Shown: positions 20,608-31,508, numbered from the stretch's first letter. The stretch is 64,000 bases of DNA from Prevotellaceae bacterium UBA4359 (GCA_002393555.1 DGSP01000047.1:1-64000); one strand, 5' to 3'. Numbers and translations are program-made. The notes: generated from the sequence alone by a model not told the origin.

Positions 20608-20859
20608 CGTTAGCCCGAATCCCCCTCAAGCGCACTCCCGTGCAATATGCAAATGGAAGCCCACACCATTTGCAATTTGCACGGCATACAATTTGAATAT
20701 GCAACGGCGTTGCGCGTAGGCAGGCAACGCCCCAACGCATCTTCCTCTCCCTCCACACCACAAAATCCGTCTCCCCGTCACCCCGAACAACACTTATTAG
20801 CACAAAATCCCCCTTCTTTTGTTAAAATTAACCATGCACGAAAAACTTTTAATATTTTT
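20608..20859. other. Non-coding stretch with an AT-rich hairpin
   Basis: Part of the 504-base gap between the GH43 gene and the FAS1/SusC/SusD block. It holds an imperfect inverted repeat, 20639-20656 with 20666-20683 (18 base pairs with two mismatches, loop of nine). I see no credible gene; short ORFs here lack any protein-like pattern. Confidence 0.5.
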
Positions 20860-20891
20860 TTTGTTTATTTGGCAGAAATTTTGTTCCTTTG
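20860..20891 (+). promoter_or_regulatory. Candidate promoter of the FAS1/SusC/SusD block
   Basis: TTTG at 20860-20863 and TTCCTTTG at 20884-20891 are again 20 bases apart. The -7 element has T instead of A in its second place, so it is weaker than the others in the window. A start near 20898 would leave an untranslated leader of about 130 bases before the first gene, room for regulation. Confidence 0.5.
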
Positions 20892-21030
20892 CAACGATTA
20901 TCGGCCATGCGTGGCAATTTGGCCAAATGTTACCACGGCAGACACCGAGACATCACCCGATTAATGAAAACTTGCTGAGACACTTTACTGAATTTACTAA
21001 CTTAGAAAGACAAACAAATCTTTTTTTAAT

Positions 21031-23955
21031 ATGTTGTATAACTTTCAGAGGAAAAAACTGTGCCGTCACCTCTTAGTTGGGGGTGCATTGTGCGCAGCAG
21101 GCCTGGCGGCGTTCTCCTGTTCTGACAAGTACGACCTCGATTCTGAGCAGCCTTCAGGGCTGAACAGCATCTATGGCTATATCCAGCAGCAGGGAAACTA
21201 CACCACATGCCTGAAACTGATTGACGATCTGGGGCTGACCGACATCTTCTCCAAGACCGGTAGTAAAACATTGTTCATCGCCGACGACGATGCCTTCCAG
21301 CGCTTCTTCCGTTCCAACGACTGGGGTGTGAGCAGTTATGACGAACTCACCCTGGCGCAGAAGAAACTGTTGCTCAACACCGCCATGGTCGATAACCCGC
21401 TCACCACCTCCATGATTTCCACGGCGGCAGGTGTGGCCACCCCCGTCCGTGGCGAGGTGTTCCGCCGTTCCACCTCCACCAGTCTCTTCGACTCCGTGCT
21501 GGTGGTTCCCTCGGCCGACCCGCAAGGCATTCTGCCCGACAATGACCGCTTCAACAACGTGCGTGCCAACCACGAGAACATCGTGCTCTTCACCGATGCC
21601 TCCACAGCACCACCCATGCTCCACTTCAACTCGAAGTTCATCTCCACCAACAAGTTGCTCAGCAGCGACATCGACTTCCTCTACAACCAGCCCGCCGGCA
21701 CACGCCAGCAGGACGATGTCTATGTGAACAACGCCAAAGTGACCGAAGCCAACGTCTTCTGCAAGAACGGCTTTGTCCACAAAGTGGATGAAGTCATCCT
21801 TCCGCTCGACAACATGGCCGAAGTCATTCGCAAGCACAAGCATAACATGTCTATCTATAGTAGCCTGATTGAGCGCTTTGCGGCCCTGAGCGACTCTACC
21901 GCCCTGAAAGATGCCTACAACAACAACAAGGGTACAACGGTCGATTCTGTGTTCGTCAAGCGCTACTACTCCAAGCGCTCGGCTGGCTCCACGGCTACCA
22001 TCGACCGTCCCTTCAGCCGCGACAAGGATGGCCTTCAATTCGATGCTGCTCTCAAGTTCGACCCAGGGTGGAATGCCTACAACCCAGGCATTGCCGGCAA
22101 GGGTTCTGACCCCATGATGGAAGACATGGCTGTCATGCTTGTGCCTTCCGACGAAGCCATGACCGAATGGTGGAACAATGGCGGCGGCAAGGCCATCAGA
22201 GAGTTCTACGGAACGCTGGAGAAAACTCCTAACAGAACAATCCAAGATCTCATCAACGTGAATCAACTCTCCTCCTTCATCGCCTCTGTACCGTCTGTCT
22301 TTGCCGACGGCGTGAAAGACGATGTGCAGTCACCAATGGGCATCACACCAGAAGATGTGGATAGCGTGTTCCTGGCTTGCAACGGAGCCGTATATCTCAC
22401 CAATAAAGTCTTTCCCCCAAATTCCTTTTCTTCAGTGCTTTTCCCGACTGTGGTTGACACCCTTCACTTCAGCATCATCGATAATGCCATCAAGAAGTTG
22501 GACTACCCGGCCTACCTCAACTCAAAGGTGGCCAACTACATCTTCTTGCTGCCCACCAACGCAGGCTTGCTCACCTACATCGACCCCGTGTCCTACGGAA
22601 AGGATGTCCGCTACCTGTGGGAGTTCTCGCCAAAGGCAGGCCAGAAGAGTGAATCCAACACCTTTATTCAGGCCAATGTCTATAAGTGTGAGCAGGACGG
22701 CGAAGGCCACTGGCAGAAAGGCGAGAAAGTGCTTAGCAATGCCCTGAACCCCAATATCACCACCAGTGGCAACGTGTTCAAGGATCGCTTCGAAGATATG
22801 CTCGACAATATCATTGCCGTAGAGCCTTATCAGCCCGGCAAGAAATACTACAAGACCAAAGGTAACAGTTTCGTCCGTGTGGATGGCATCACCGAAGGCA
22901 GCCACGTCTATGGCTCATGGCAGTTGGAACAGGACGAACCGCTCGAAGTGACCCGTCAGTACCACATGGAGAACGGTGACGCGCTCGTGGTGGACGGAAT
23001 CGCTATGGGCACCAGCAAGTCGGTGGCCATGTCGCTGAGCGAACACCCAGAGTTTTCCACCTTCATGGAAATGCTGAAAACAAGTGGCGCACTGAGCAAA
23101 CAGAACTCAAAAGACAACTGGGCTGCAGGCGACCAAGTGTATGGCAACCTCTTCAACCTCAAGACAGCCGGTTCTGTAGGTGCCGAGGATGCTTCATCCT
23201 CCAAGAAAGCAACCTACCTGCTGAACAACTTCCACTATACAATCTATGCACCCACCAATGATGCCATCCAGGCTGCCATTGACAAGTACCCCGATTTCCC
23301 TTCGATGGAAAGATACCACAATGCGGAAACCTGGGATCAGGAGTTTGCCGATGCCACCCAGGAAATGACAGCAGAAGAAGTGAAAGAATATGCAGCCTCG
23401 CTGGGCGGAGTATGTCTGGGCGACTCTGCTGCCCGTGTGGCAGAAGCCATGCTCGACTTCATCAAATATCACATTCAGGATAACTCCATCTTCATCGACG
23501 AAGGCTTCGCCTCCGGCACCTATCTCTCGGGCAAGACCGAACTCATCGCTTCGACCGACGAGAAGGATAATGTGGCAGAGGAAGATCTCTCTAAATATAA
23601 TATTGTGAAAGATGGTGCAGGCAAGGAAATCAAGACTTACGATGCCACAACAGGCACCTACACGATTCAGTACTACACAGGTCTGTATTCTCCGGGCCGT
23701 CCTTACAAACTGAATGTCAACGTCTCCGGCACTGACCTTTCAGTCAATGGCATCCATGTCGATACCTCATCGGGACTCTACAATATGATGGCTCGCGAGT
23801 ACTGGTACAACAAGGCAACACTGGGCGAACCGTATGATGCACAGATTGAAAACTCGTCATCGGTGGTGATTCATGCCATCAACGAGGTGCTTCTCTACGA
23901 TGCTCCGGCACAGTTCACCTACACCTACAAGCCTCTCACAAAAGTCAAAGATTAA
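21031..23955 (+). CDS. Fasciclin (FAS1) repeat surface lipoprotein
   Basis: A 974-residue lipoprotein with lipobox LAAFSC (Cys30). It consists of three to four fasciclin-like domains: a clear first one at about 40-275 (VFIADDDAFQRFF-like start, ending NGFVHKVDEVILPLDNM), divergent ones around 285-480 and 485-560, and a last one at about 680-960 with FHYTIYAPTNDAIQAAI and FIKYHIQDNSIFI. FAS1 domains are adhesion modules in eukaryotes and bacteria. It is the first gene of the block and is followed by a SusC gene after 20 bases. An outer-surface accessory protein of the SusC/SusD transporter is the likely role; the ligand is unknown. Confidence 0.82.
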   Translation: MLYNFQRKKLCRHLLVGGALCAAGLAAFSCSDKYDLDSEQPSGLNSIYGYIQQQGNYTTCLKLIDDLGLTDIFSKTGSKTLFIADDDAFQRFFRSNDWGVSSYDELTLAQKKLLLNTAMVDNPLTTSMISTAAGVATPVRGEVFRRSTSTSLFDSVLVVPSADPQGILPDNDRFNNVRANHENIVLFTDASTAPPMLHFNSKFISTNKLLSSDIDFLYNQPAGTRQQDDVYVNNAKVTEANVFCKNGFVHKVDEVILPLDNMAEVIRKHKHNMSIYSSLIERFAALSDSTALKDAYNNNKGTTVDSVFVKRYYSKRSAGSTATIDRPFSRDKDGLQFDAALKFDPGWNAYNPGIAGKGSDPMMEDMAVMLVPSDEAMTEWWNNGGGKAIREFYGTLEKTPNRTIQDLINVNQLSSFIASVPSVFADGVKDDVQSPMGITPEDVDSVFLACNGAVYLTNKVFPPNSFSSVLFPTVVDTLHFSIIDNAIKKLDYPAYLNSKVANYIFLLPTNAGLLTYIDPVSYGKDVRYLWEFSPKAGQKSESNTFIQANVYKCEQDGEGHWQKGEKVLSNALNPNITTSGNVFKDRFEDMLDNIIAVEPYQPGKKYYKTKGNSFVRVDGITEGSHVYGSWQLEQDEPLEVTRQYHMENGDALVVDGIAMGTSKSVAMSLSEHPEFSTFMEMLKTSGALSKQNSKDNWAAGDQVYGNLFNLKTAGSVGAEDASSSKKATYLLNNFHYTIYAPTNDAIQAAIDKYPDFPSMERYHNAETWDQEFADATQEMTAEEVKEYAASLGGVCLGDSAARVAEAMLDFIKYHIQDNSIFIDEGFASGTYLSGKTELIASTDEKDNVAEEDLSKYNIVKDGAGKEIKTYDATTGTYTIQYYTGLYSPGRPYKLNVNVSGTDLSVNGIHVDTSSGLYNMMAREYWYNKATLGEPYDAQIENSSSVVIHAINEVLLYDAPAQFTYTYKPLTKVKD

Positions 23956-23975
23956 CGTCGTAAACACTCAAGAAA

Positions 23976-26900
23976 ATGAAGAAAATATTATCAATCCTCA
24001 TGCTTCTGGCGTGCTGCTGTCTGCAGGTTAGTGCGCAGGTGAAAGCAGGCGACGTGATTAGTGGTCAGGTTTGGGATGACTTCGATGCACTGATGATGTG
24101 TAACGTAGTCGAAATCGACCACAACAACCGTATCGTTGCCCACGGAGTTACCGACATCAATGGTAACTTCTCCTTCAAGATAGTCAATCCGAAGGACAAG
24201 ATTCGCATCTCCTATGTTGGCTATCAGCCTATGACATTGCCCATCAACAAAAAATCGTTTGGCAAAATCGTTCTCAAGAGCAACACCACCATCCAGGAGG
24301 TGACGGTGAAGGCCGTGCGCAAGACACAATCTTCGGGTCTTGCCATCCCCGTGACCGAAATCTCGGTGGCCAGCCAGACCATTGACATGAAAGAGTTTGA
24401 AGGTCTCGGCATGACTTCGGTCGATGAGGCTCTGCAAGGCCGTATCTCTGGTCTCGACATCGTGGCCAACTCTGGTAACCTCGGTGCCGGAACCACCATG
24501 CGTCTGCGTGGTGTCAGCACCATCAACGGTAATGCCGACCCACTCGTGGTGGTCAACGGCAATGTGTGGACCAACGATGCCAACGCTGACTTCGACTACA
24601 CCAATGCCAACGAAGAGAAGTTCGCCGAACTCCTCAACGTCAACCCCGAAGATATCGAGTCCATCACCGTGCTGAAAGACGCTGCCGCAACCGCCATCTG
24701 GGGTTCGCAGGGTGCCAACGGTGTGATTGAAATCAAGACCAAGCGTGGTGCCAGAGGCAAGACCAAGGTGCAGTATTCCTACCGTTTCACAGGGTCTTGG
24801 CAGCCTACAGGCTACAAACTCCTCAACGGTGACGACTACACCATGTTCCTCAAGGAGTCCTACTTCAATCCCAAGATGGAGAGCGGCTTCGGCAACCTGA
24901 ACTCGGCTAACTATATTCCAGAAATAGCCTACGACCAGAACTTCTCGGAGTGGCGCATGTATGATGACAACACCGATTGGCGCAAGGCCATCCGTCAGTT
25001 CGGCCAGAACCACCAGCACTTCGTGTCCCTTTCGGGTGGTGGCGAAAAAGCCAACTTCCGTATCTCTGGTGGTTACGACCACGCCACGGGTACTGTCATC
25101 AAGCAGAAACTCGACCGCTTCACCACACGTGTAGCCCTCGACTACTTCGTCAGCGACCGCATCAAGGTGAGCACCAACTTCGACCTCACCTACACCAAGA
25201 ACCAGAAGAACTACCGCTATGGCGGTGAAGACCTTCTGGCCATCGCCTACCGAAAGATGCCTAACCTCTCTATCTATGAGGAAGATGCAAATGGCAATGA
25301 CACAGGACGTTTCTACACGATGAATCCTTACCTGACAGTGGCTACTGGTGGCTACAACGTGCCCTCAGGTGTGAATGGTCACAACAAGTATCTGGAAGAC
25401 CAGTACAATCTGCCCAATCCCGTGGCAATTGCACACCAGGCCAAGAATACTGAGACGACTGTGAAACTCTCGCCGGAGTTCATCCTCTCCTACGACCTCT
25501 TGGGCACACAGCCCGACCAGCATCGTCTGAGATATGAAGGCCAAATCATCTTCGACATCTACACGAACAATGCAGACACCTATCTGCCTGGTTCCATCCT
25601 CTCGAACAACTGGGCCTCAGACTCTTACAACGTCGCTTCTTCGTCGAGTTACAAGAGCCATGCCCTCTCCACACGTCACACCTTTACCTACACGCCACAC
25701 TTCAACAACGAGAACCACTCGCTGCTCTTCATGGCGCGTTTCCAGTACAACAGCGGTTCCTCATCCAACCAGTCGCTGACGGAGAAGTGGCTGCCTACAG
25801 CCTCTGGCATTGAGTCGCCTCTGGCTGGTGGTGTCAACACAGGTTTCGGCACATCGGCTGGCGAATGGAAGTCGCAGTTCTTCCTCTTCTCGCTCCACTA
25901 TGCTTTCAAGGGCAGGTACATCTTAGATGCCACACTCCGTCGCGACGGCTCCACCAAGTTCGGACCAGACCGCCGCTGGGGTAACTTCCCCGGAGTTTCC
26001 GCACGATGGAACATCAGCGATGAGCCATTCATGGAAAAGTTTAAGTGGATTTCCATGCTCTCCATCCGTCCGGGCTGGGGTATCGTAGGTCGTCAGCCGG
26101 ACAGCGAGTACCTCTACTACTCTAAGTATGGTAGCAGTACTTCTTACCTCGGACAGACTTCGGTGATACCGACCAACATCCGTCTGGCCGACCTCCGTTG
26201 GGAAGAGAAAGAAACCTGGAACCTCGGTTTCGACTTCGGCTTCCATCTGAGCCAGAGCGACCCCAACTGCACCATCGATGGCGACCTCTCGCTCTACACG
26301 CAGAAAACCAAAGACCTTCTCATGAAGGGATTGGCTATTCCTTCTTCGTCTGGCTACACTGCTTTGGCATGGAAGAATGTAGGCTCTATGCGCAACAACG
26401 GTTGGGAGTTCAACGTGAACGGTCACCGCATCGTGAAGGCTGGCAAGTTCTCCATGGATTTCAACCTCACCTTTGCCAACAACCGCAACGAAATCCTGAC
26501 GATGGACGAGACGGTGCTGGCTACGATGAATGGTTCGGGCAATACACCTGAGAATGGCACCTACCTCTCTCGTGTGCAGTTGCACAACCCACTGGGTTCT
26601 ATCTACGGCTACCGCTACAAGGGTGTCTATCGCTACACCGAGTTGGCTGATGCCCAGGAGGCATACGAGGCAGGTCTTCTGACCGCTGAAGAGATGAATG
26701 CCACCAACATCGCTCCTGTGGTGCGCAATGAAGCAGGCGAAGTGGTCTATAACGCCACGGGTACACCTAAGTACATGTACTTCGACTACGACAATTACGG
26801 AACGTCTCATCGCTTTGTGGGTGGCGATGCTATCTACGAGGATGTGAACCACGATGGTCAAATCAATGCACTTGACGTGGTCTATCTGGGTTCCTCACTG

Positions 26901-27401
26901 CCTAAGTTGACGGGTGGTTTCGGCTTCAAGTTCAACTACAAGGCTTGGTCGCTCAACCTCCAGTTCAACTACCGTTATGGTAACAAGGTCATCAACTACG
27001 CTCGCATGGGACTGGAGAACATGTCTTCTTCCAACAACCAGTCGCAGGCCATCAACTGGCGTTGGCACACGGAAGGCGACGTGGCAAAACTCCCACGTGC
27101 CGTCACTACGAAGACCAACTTCTTGACCTACAACTATCTGGGTTCAGACCGTTTCGTGGAGAATGCTTCTTTCCTCCGCTTGAACTATGCACAACTTGCA
27201 TACTCCTTCGAGCCGAAACTGCTCAAGCAGTGGGGACTCTCTGCTCTCCGACTCAACCTGACGGTCAACAACGTGTTCTGTATCACCAAATACTCTGGTG
27301 CCGATCCTGAAATTGCACAGGCAGGTTTTGCCCCTGCTGGCGACGGTTCACGCACACCACGTGCTAAGTCTTTCACTGTAGGTGCCTCTGTTTCATTCTA
27401 A
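23976..27401 (+). CDS. SusC/RagA-type TonB-linked outer membrane transporter (pair 1)
   Basis: An importer of large substrates, energised by TonB/ExbBD. The 1141-residue protein has a signal peptide ending VSA-Q at residue 20, a carboxypeptidase-regulatory-like domain (about 28-105, with GVTDINGNFSF), a plug with the SusC signature GTTMRLRGVSTINGNADPLVVVNG (starting near residue 170) and a 22-strand barrel. Near residue 955 VNHDGQINALDVVYLG resembles a calcium-binding loop common in this family. SusD of the same pair starts 18 bases downstream. No sugar specificity can be read from the sequence. Confidence 0.95.
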   Translation: MKKILSILMLLACCCLQVSAQVKAGDVISGQVWDDFDALMMCNVVEIDHNNRIVAHGVTDINGNFSFKIVNPKDKIRISYVGYQPMTLPINKKSFGKIVLKSNTTIQEVTVKAVRKTQSSGLAIPVTEISVASQTIDMKEFEGLGMTSVDEALQGRISGLDIVANSGNLGAGTTMRLRGVSTINGNADPLVVVNGNVWTNDANADFDYTNANEEKFAELLNVNPEDIESITVLKDAAATAIWGSQGANGVIEIKTKRGARGKTKVQYSYRFTGSWQPTGYKLLNGDDYTMFLKESYFNPKMESGFGNLNSANYIPEIAYDQNFSEWRMYDDNTDWRKAIRQFGQNHQHFVSLSGGGEKANFRISGGYDHATGTVIKQKLDRFTTRVALDYFVSDRIKVSTNFDLTYTKNQKNYRYGGEDLLAIAYRKMPNLSIYEEDANGNDTGRFYTMNPYLTVATGGYNVPSGVNGHNKYLEDQYNLPNPVAIAHQAKNTETTVKLSPEFILSYDLLGTQPDQHRLRYEGQIIFDIYTNNADTYLPGSILSNNWASDSYNVASSSSYKSHALSTRHTFTYTPHFNNENHSLLFMARFQYNSGSSSNQSLTEKWLPTASGIESPLAGGVNTGFGTSAGEWKSQFFLFSLHYAFKGRYILDATLRRDGSTKFGPDRRWGNFPGVSARWNISDEPFMEKFKWISMLSIRPGWGIVGRQPDSEYLYYSKYGSSTSYLGQTSVIPTNIRLADLRWEEKETWNLGFDFGFHLSQSDPNCTIDGDLSLYTQKTKDLLMKGLAIPSSSGYTALAWKNVGSMRNNGWEFNVNGHRIVKAGKFSMDFNLTFANNRNEILTMDETVLATMNGSGNTPENGTYLSRVQLHNPLGSIYGYRYKGVYRYTELADAQEAYEAGLLTAEEMNATNIAPVVRNEAGEVVYNATGTPKYMYFDYDNYGTSHRFVGGDAIYEDVNHDGQINALDVVYLGSSLPKLTGGFGFKFNYKAWSLNLQFNYRYGNKVINYARMGLENMSSSNNQSQAINWRWHTEGDVAKLPRAVTTKTNFLTYNYLGSDRFVENASFLRLNYAQLAYSFEPKLLKQWGLSALRLNLTVNNVFCITKYSGADPEIAQAGFAPAGDGSRTPRAKSFTVGASVSF

Positions 27402-27419
27402 TCAATTAGTCTAACAGTT

Positions 27420-29360
27420 ATGAAGAAGATCAATCATCAAATAAAACTTATGTTGGCCGCAGCACTTGTTGGTGTGGGCGTCACTTCTTGCTCGCTCGAC
27501 ATGCTGCCGCTCAACGACATCGTTCTCGAAAACTATTGGACTAACAAGTCCGATGTAGAGAGCGTCGTCAATTCCTGCTATGCAGGCTTGAAGGAGGGCG
27601 GTTATATCTCCGATATGGTTGTGTGGGGTGAATGCCGTTCTGACAATACCGACATCGGCCCGAATGTGCCAGTTGCCTTGCGTAATCTGATGAAGGGAAG
27701 TCTGAAATCGACCAATGGTTACTGCAACTGGAGTGCCATGTACAATGTCATCAACCGTTGCAACACAGTACTCTATTATGCGCCTCAAGTGCACGAGAAA
27801 GACCCGAACTATACGGACTCTGACTTGGCTATCAATGTGGCTGAATGTAAGGCACTTCGCGCACTCTCTTACCTCACCTTGATTAAAACCTTCAAGGATG
27901 TGCCTTTCTCACTGGATCCTTCCATCGACGATAACATGGACTTCCTGCTCCCACGTACGGAGTTTACGGTGATTCTCGATGCTCTCATCCAGGACATCGA
28001 AGAGGTGAAAAACGACCTGCCTATCGAGTATGGTGCTGCCACACCTATCTATAACACAGCCAGAATCACACGTCCCGCCATCTATGCCTTGCTGGCTGAG
28101 ATGTACCTGTGGCGCGCTTCTGACTATCAGTTGACCAAACAAGAGCAGAACAACTACTACCAGAAATGTATCGATGCCTGCAATTGGGTGATTGACTACA
28201 AGACTCGTCAGATGCAGGCTAACACGTTCTACACTTGGCGTGGAAACACCATCAACCTGGCTGATAATATCGATGACCAAGTCTGGGGTCAGTTTGGCTA
28301 CCCCTTGCTCTCTGAAGTGAAAGGCAATGGCTCCTCGGTGAATGCACCCTATGCGTTCAACTCCATCTTCAGCGAAGGCAACTCCTTCGAGTCGCTCTTT
28401 GAGATTACTTTCCACTATGCTGGAACCCTCGAGAACAATTCGGATGTGGCTTTCATGTATGGAGGCACAAATAAAGATGGTGGTTCTGAACAATATCTGT
28501 TGGCTGCCGACAACCTTATGACATCGGCTCCAACTGATGTGACGACTTACACAGACAATTCGTTGTTCCCGGTCTGCACAGACTTCCGTTCGGCTGCATC
28601 ATTCCATTTCACAGACGATGGACGTTATTCTATCTATAAATATGCGGTGGATGGCGTGGACTTGAAGAACACAACAGCAACAGGTAAATTCACTTATCCT
28701 GAGCAGACAAACAGTGTGCGTCTCTATGCTAACCAAGATATTAACTGGATTATCTATCGCTTGACCGAAGTGATGCTCTTCCGTGCCGAAGCCGAGATTG
28801 AAATGGCTGGAAATCTGAATGCTATTGCTGCAGAAGAAGAGACTGCAGAAGATGCTGACGCAGAAGGTTCAGGTGAGGAAGGTACGGATGCTGAAGGCGA
28901 AGGAACTGATGCTGATGGGTCGGACTCTGAAGCAGGTCAGGACACCACAGCACCGTTGTCTCCCAGCGAACTGTATGATGATGCCTTCAACATTATCTCT
29001 GCTGTCTATATGCGTTCAAACCCTGCCGTGAGAAACTTGGCCGATGCTAAGCCTGCACGTTCGAAGTATAAGTCACATGCCGACTTTGAGACGTTGCTGA
29101 TGAACGAGCGTCGTCGTGAGTTCCTCTTCGAGGGCAAACGTTACTACGACCTGGTGCGTCAGGCACGTCGTGAGGGTAACACCGACAAGTTCCAGGCTGC
29201 ACTTACCTCCAAGTTTGGCGAGGCATCCAAGGCCGTGGTCATCAAAATGTCCATGATGGACTTTATGTACATGCCAATTTTGAAAACCCAGATTCAGGTT
29301 AATCCTAATCTCACTCAGAATCCAGCATACGCTGAAGAGGAGAACGTAGAAATCAACTAA
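27420..29360 (+). CDS. SusD/RagB family surface lipoprotein with acidic insert (pair 1)
   Basis: Lid and binding partner of the SusC transporter. The 646-residue lipoprotein has lipobox VGVTSC (Cys24) and the TPR-like helices of SusD, with the family's C-terminal ERRREFLFEGKRYYDLVR motif. Unusual is a low-complexity Glu/Asp/Gly/Ala insert at about residues 470-512, between the RAEAEIEM helix and the PSELYDDAFNII helix. It begins 18 bases after SusC and ends six bases before the next FAS1 gene, so it is part of one transcript. Confidence 0.94.
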   Translation: MKKINHQIKLMLAAALVGVGVTSCSLDMLPLNDIVLENYWTNKSDVESVVNSCYAGLKEGGYISDMVVWGECRSDNTDIGPNVPVALRNLMKGSLKSTNGYCNWSAMYNVINRCNTVLYYAPQVHEKDPNYTDSDLAINVAECKALRALSYLTLIKTFKDVPFSLDPSIDDNMDFLLPRTEFTVILDALIQDIEEVKNDLPIEYGAATPIYNTARITRPAIYALLAEMYLWRASDYQLTKQEQNNYYQKCIDACNWVIDYKTRQMQANTFYTWRGNTINLADNIDDQVWGQFGYPLLSEVKGNGSSVNAPYAFNSIFSEGNSFESLFEITFHYAGTLENNSDVAFMYGGTNKDGGSEQYLLAADNLMTSAPTDVTTYTDNSLFPVCTDFRSAASFHFTDDGRYSIYKYAVDGVDLKNTTATGKFTYPEQTNSVRLYANQDINWIIYRLTEVMLFRAEAEIEMAGNLNAIAAEEETAEDADAEGSGEEGTDAEGEGTDADGSDSEAGQDTTAPLSPSELYDDAFNIISAVYMRSNPAVRNLADAKPARSKYKSHADFETLLMNERRREFLFEGKRYYDLVRQARREGNTDKFQAALTSKFGEASKAVVIKMSMMDFMYMPILKTQIQVNPNLTQNPAYAEEENVEIN

Positions 29361-29366
29361 TGCCTT

Positions 29367-31487
29367 ATGAAGAAAATATTGAATTTTAGATTTTTCGTGG
29401 CTGCCCTTTGTGCGATTGCCGCCATTGAGTTGGGCTTTGTGAGTTGCTCCGACGACCCTGGCTCTGGCAGTTACTATACTCAGACGAAGGAGTATGCGTC
29501 AGACTATCTGCAGAACCGCAGTCAGTATAGCGATTTCGTGCAGATTCTGCAGCGCGCCACAGGTGCGGAGGGCAAGAATCTCCGACTGATTGACTTGCTG
29601 GGTACGTATGGCTCTTACACGGTCTTTGCACCGACGAACGAAGCAATCCAGTTGTACATTGCTGGTAAGGGCTATACTTCTATTGACCAGTTGACGAAGG
29701 AAGACTGCGACACCATCGCGTTGAACTCCATCATCGAGCAGGCTTACTTCACTACTGACTTGAGTGATGGAACCTATTCCAAGTCGAACATGTTGGATCA
29801 GTATCTGACCATTACGAGTCGAGAGGAAACATCTGAGGACGAAACTGAAAGCCGTCTGGCCATGTACATCAACTCGGATGCTCAAATCACACATGCTGAT
29901 GACTCGGTGAGCAACGGTGTGGTCCATACGGTGAACCGCGTGGTTCTCACTAACACTGACTTCCTCCCCGATTTTATGGGTGAGGACGAGAATATCCAAC
30001 TTTTCTGCGAAGCGTTGGAAGTGACCCACATGGCCGATTCGCTGAAAAAGTTCATCGACCCCAACTATTCGGTGGGTTCTGACTCCATCGACTGGACTAA
30101 TCCGGCTTTGGTGCTTTCTACTGCTACCGAATACGATAATGTGGCTTATCCCGAACACCGCTACTACAAGTTTACAGCCTTCGTCTGTCCCGATGCTGTG
30201 CTGGAAGAGAAGTATGGCGTGACCAAGGTGCGTGGTAGGGACGATGCTTCTTCGCTTGAATATCTGGCACATCAACTCTACGACCCCATGTATCCCAACG
30301 ATGCCGACAATGATGATGTGACTGACCGTCGCAATGCGCTCAACCGCTTCATCTCCTACCATCTCTTGGATCGTTACGGCTCCTACTACACACTCACGGC
30401 AGTGGATGGCCCTAACTCTACGTTGGCCAAGAACTGGAACCGCAAAAAGTGGGACATTGCAGACTGGTATGAGACCATGATGCCTTATTCTATCCTCAAG
30501 TGTTCTTTCCCCGATGGACGTTCGGCTGGCCTCTACCTCAATCGCCGTGGTGTTCAGTCACATGCTGATGAGCGTGGTGTACTGGTTCGCGGTGCGAAAC
30601 TCTCCACTCCTACAGAGATGGGTCGCGTGAACACTTGTCTGAACGGTATCTATCACTACATCGATGATATCATCGCTTACGACCAGCAGACTCAGCAAGT
30701 GGTGCTGGATGAACGTCTGCGCATCGATGCTTCCACCTTGTCTCCCGACTTCATGAACAGTGAGGCACGTGGACACTATACGCGTTCCAATTATGAAAAT
30801 GGAAAGTATGGTATCTGGGACAGCAATGCAAGTGTGGATAATAAGCAGACCTGCTTGGGCTTCAAGGCTGGTTCGGTCAAGAACTTCACCTATACAGATG
30901 ACACCCATGTACACGTGCGTCCACGCACACTCTCTTTCTGGTCTTATCAAGGTGACGAGGTTACAGTGATTGGAATTTTCGACCTGACGGTCAAGTTGCC
31001 ACCTGTACCAGCCGGTGAATACGAACTACGCTTGTTCACCTGCACAGGCTTCTCCAACCGTGGTATCATTCAGGTTTATCTGGATGGTGTTCCCCAGGGC
31101 ATTCCATTCGATATGCGCCCAGATGGCCTCACGTTGTTTGGCTATAAGTATGACACCGCCTTGGGTGACGAAGATGCCATTGCAGCGTTTGACAAGTCCA
31201 TCCACAACTTAGGCTGGATGAAAGGTCCTAAGTCGTATGGAAATGCGACGACTGAGGCAGGCGGAACAATGGGTACACCATTCCGCGACTTGAATCCACC
31301 TCGCACAGTACGTAAGGTGCTGGGGCACTTTACCAGCCGTGGCGAAGACGATGAGGAACATTTCGTGCGTTTCAAGCAGGTGCTTGAGACTGCATCGAAA
31401 ACCTCAAGTGCTCTCAACTTCGACTTCATCGAGATTTGTCCAAGTTCAGTCTATAACAACGAGTACTTTGCAGAGGATAGATGGTAA
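29367..31487 (+). CDS. FAS1-domain lipoprotein with C-terminal beta domain
   Basis: A 706-residue lipoprotein (lipobox LGFVSC, Cys27). FAS1 domain 1 at about 45-195 has the typical GSYTVFAPTNEAIQLYI and NGVVHTVNRVVL ends; a second, more divergent domain spans about 215-450. The C-terminal part (about 490-700) carries PPVPAGEYELRLFTCTGFS and IIQVYLDGVPQG, resembling a carbohydrate- or ligand-binding beta sandwich. Six bases separate it from SusD 1. It occupies the slot where SusE/SusF-like glycan-binding proteins lie in other loci, which suggests a surface binding role; the ligand is unknown. Confidence 0.82.
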   Translation: MKKILNFRFFVAALCAIAAIELGFVSCSDDPGSGSYYTQTKEYASDYLQNRSQYSDFVQILQRATGAEGKNLRLIDLLGTYGSYTVFAPTNEAIQLYIAGKGYTSIDQLTKEDCDTIALNSIIEQAYFTTDLSDGTYSKSNMLDQYLTITSREETSEDETESRLAMYINSDAQITHADDSVSNGVVHTVNRVVLTNTDFLPDFMGEDENIQLFCEALEVTHMADSLKKFIDPNYSVGSDSIDWTNPALVLSTATEYDNVAYPEHRYYKFTAFVCPDAVLEEKYGVTKVRGRDDASSLEYLAHQLYDPMYPNDADNDDVTDRRNALNRFISYHLLDRYGSYYTLTAVDGPNSTLAKNWNRKKWDIADWYETMMPYSILKCSFPDGRSAGLYLNRRGVQSHADERGVLVRGAKLSTPTEMGRVNTCLNGIYHYIDDIIAYDQQTQQVVLDERLRIDASTLSPDFMNSEARGHYTRSNYENGKYGIWDSNASVDNKQTCLGFKAGSVKNFTYTDDTHVHVRPRTLSFWSYQGDEVTVIGIFDLTVKLPPVPAGEYELRLFTCTGFSNRGIIQVYLDGVPQGIPFDMRPDGLTLFGYKYDTALGDEDAIAAFDKSIHNLGWMKGPKSYGNATTEAGGTMGTPFRDLNPPRTVRKVLGHFTSRGEDDEEHFVRFKQVLETASKTSSALNFDFIEICPSSVYNNEYFAEDRW

Positions 31488-31508
31488 ATTTTTAATGTAG
31501 GTAAAAAT

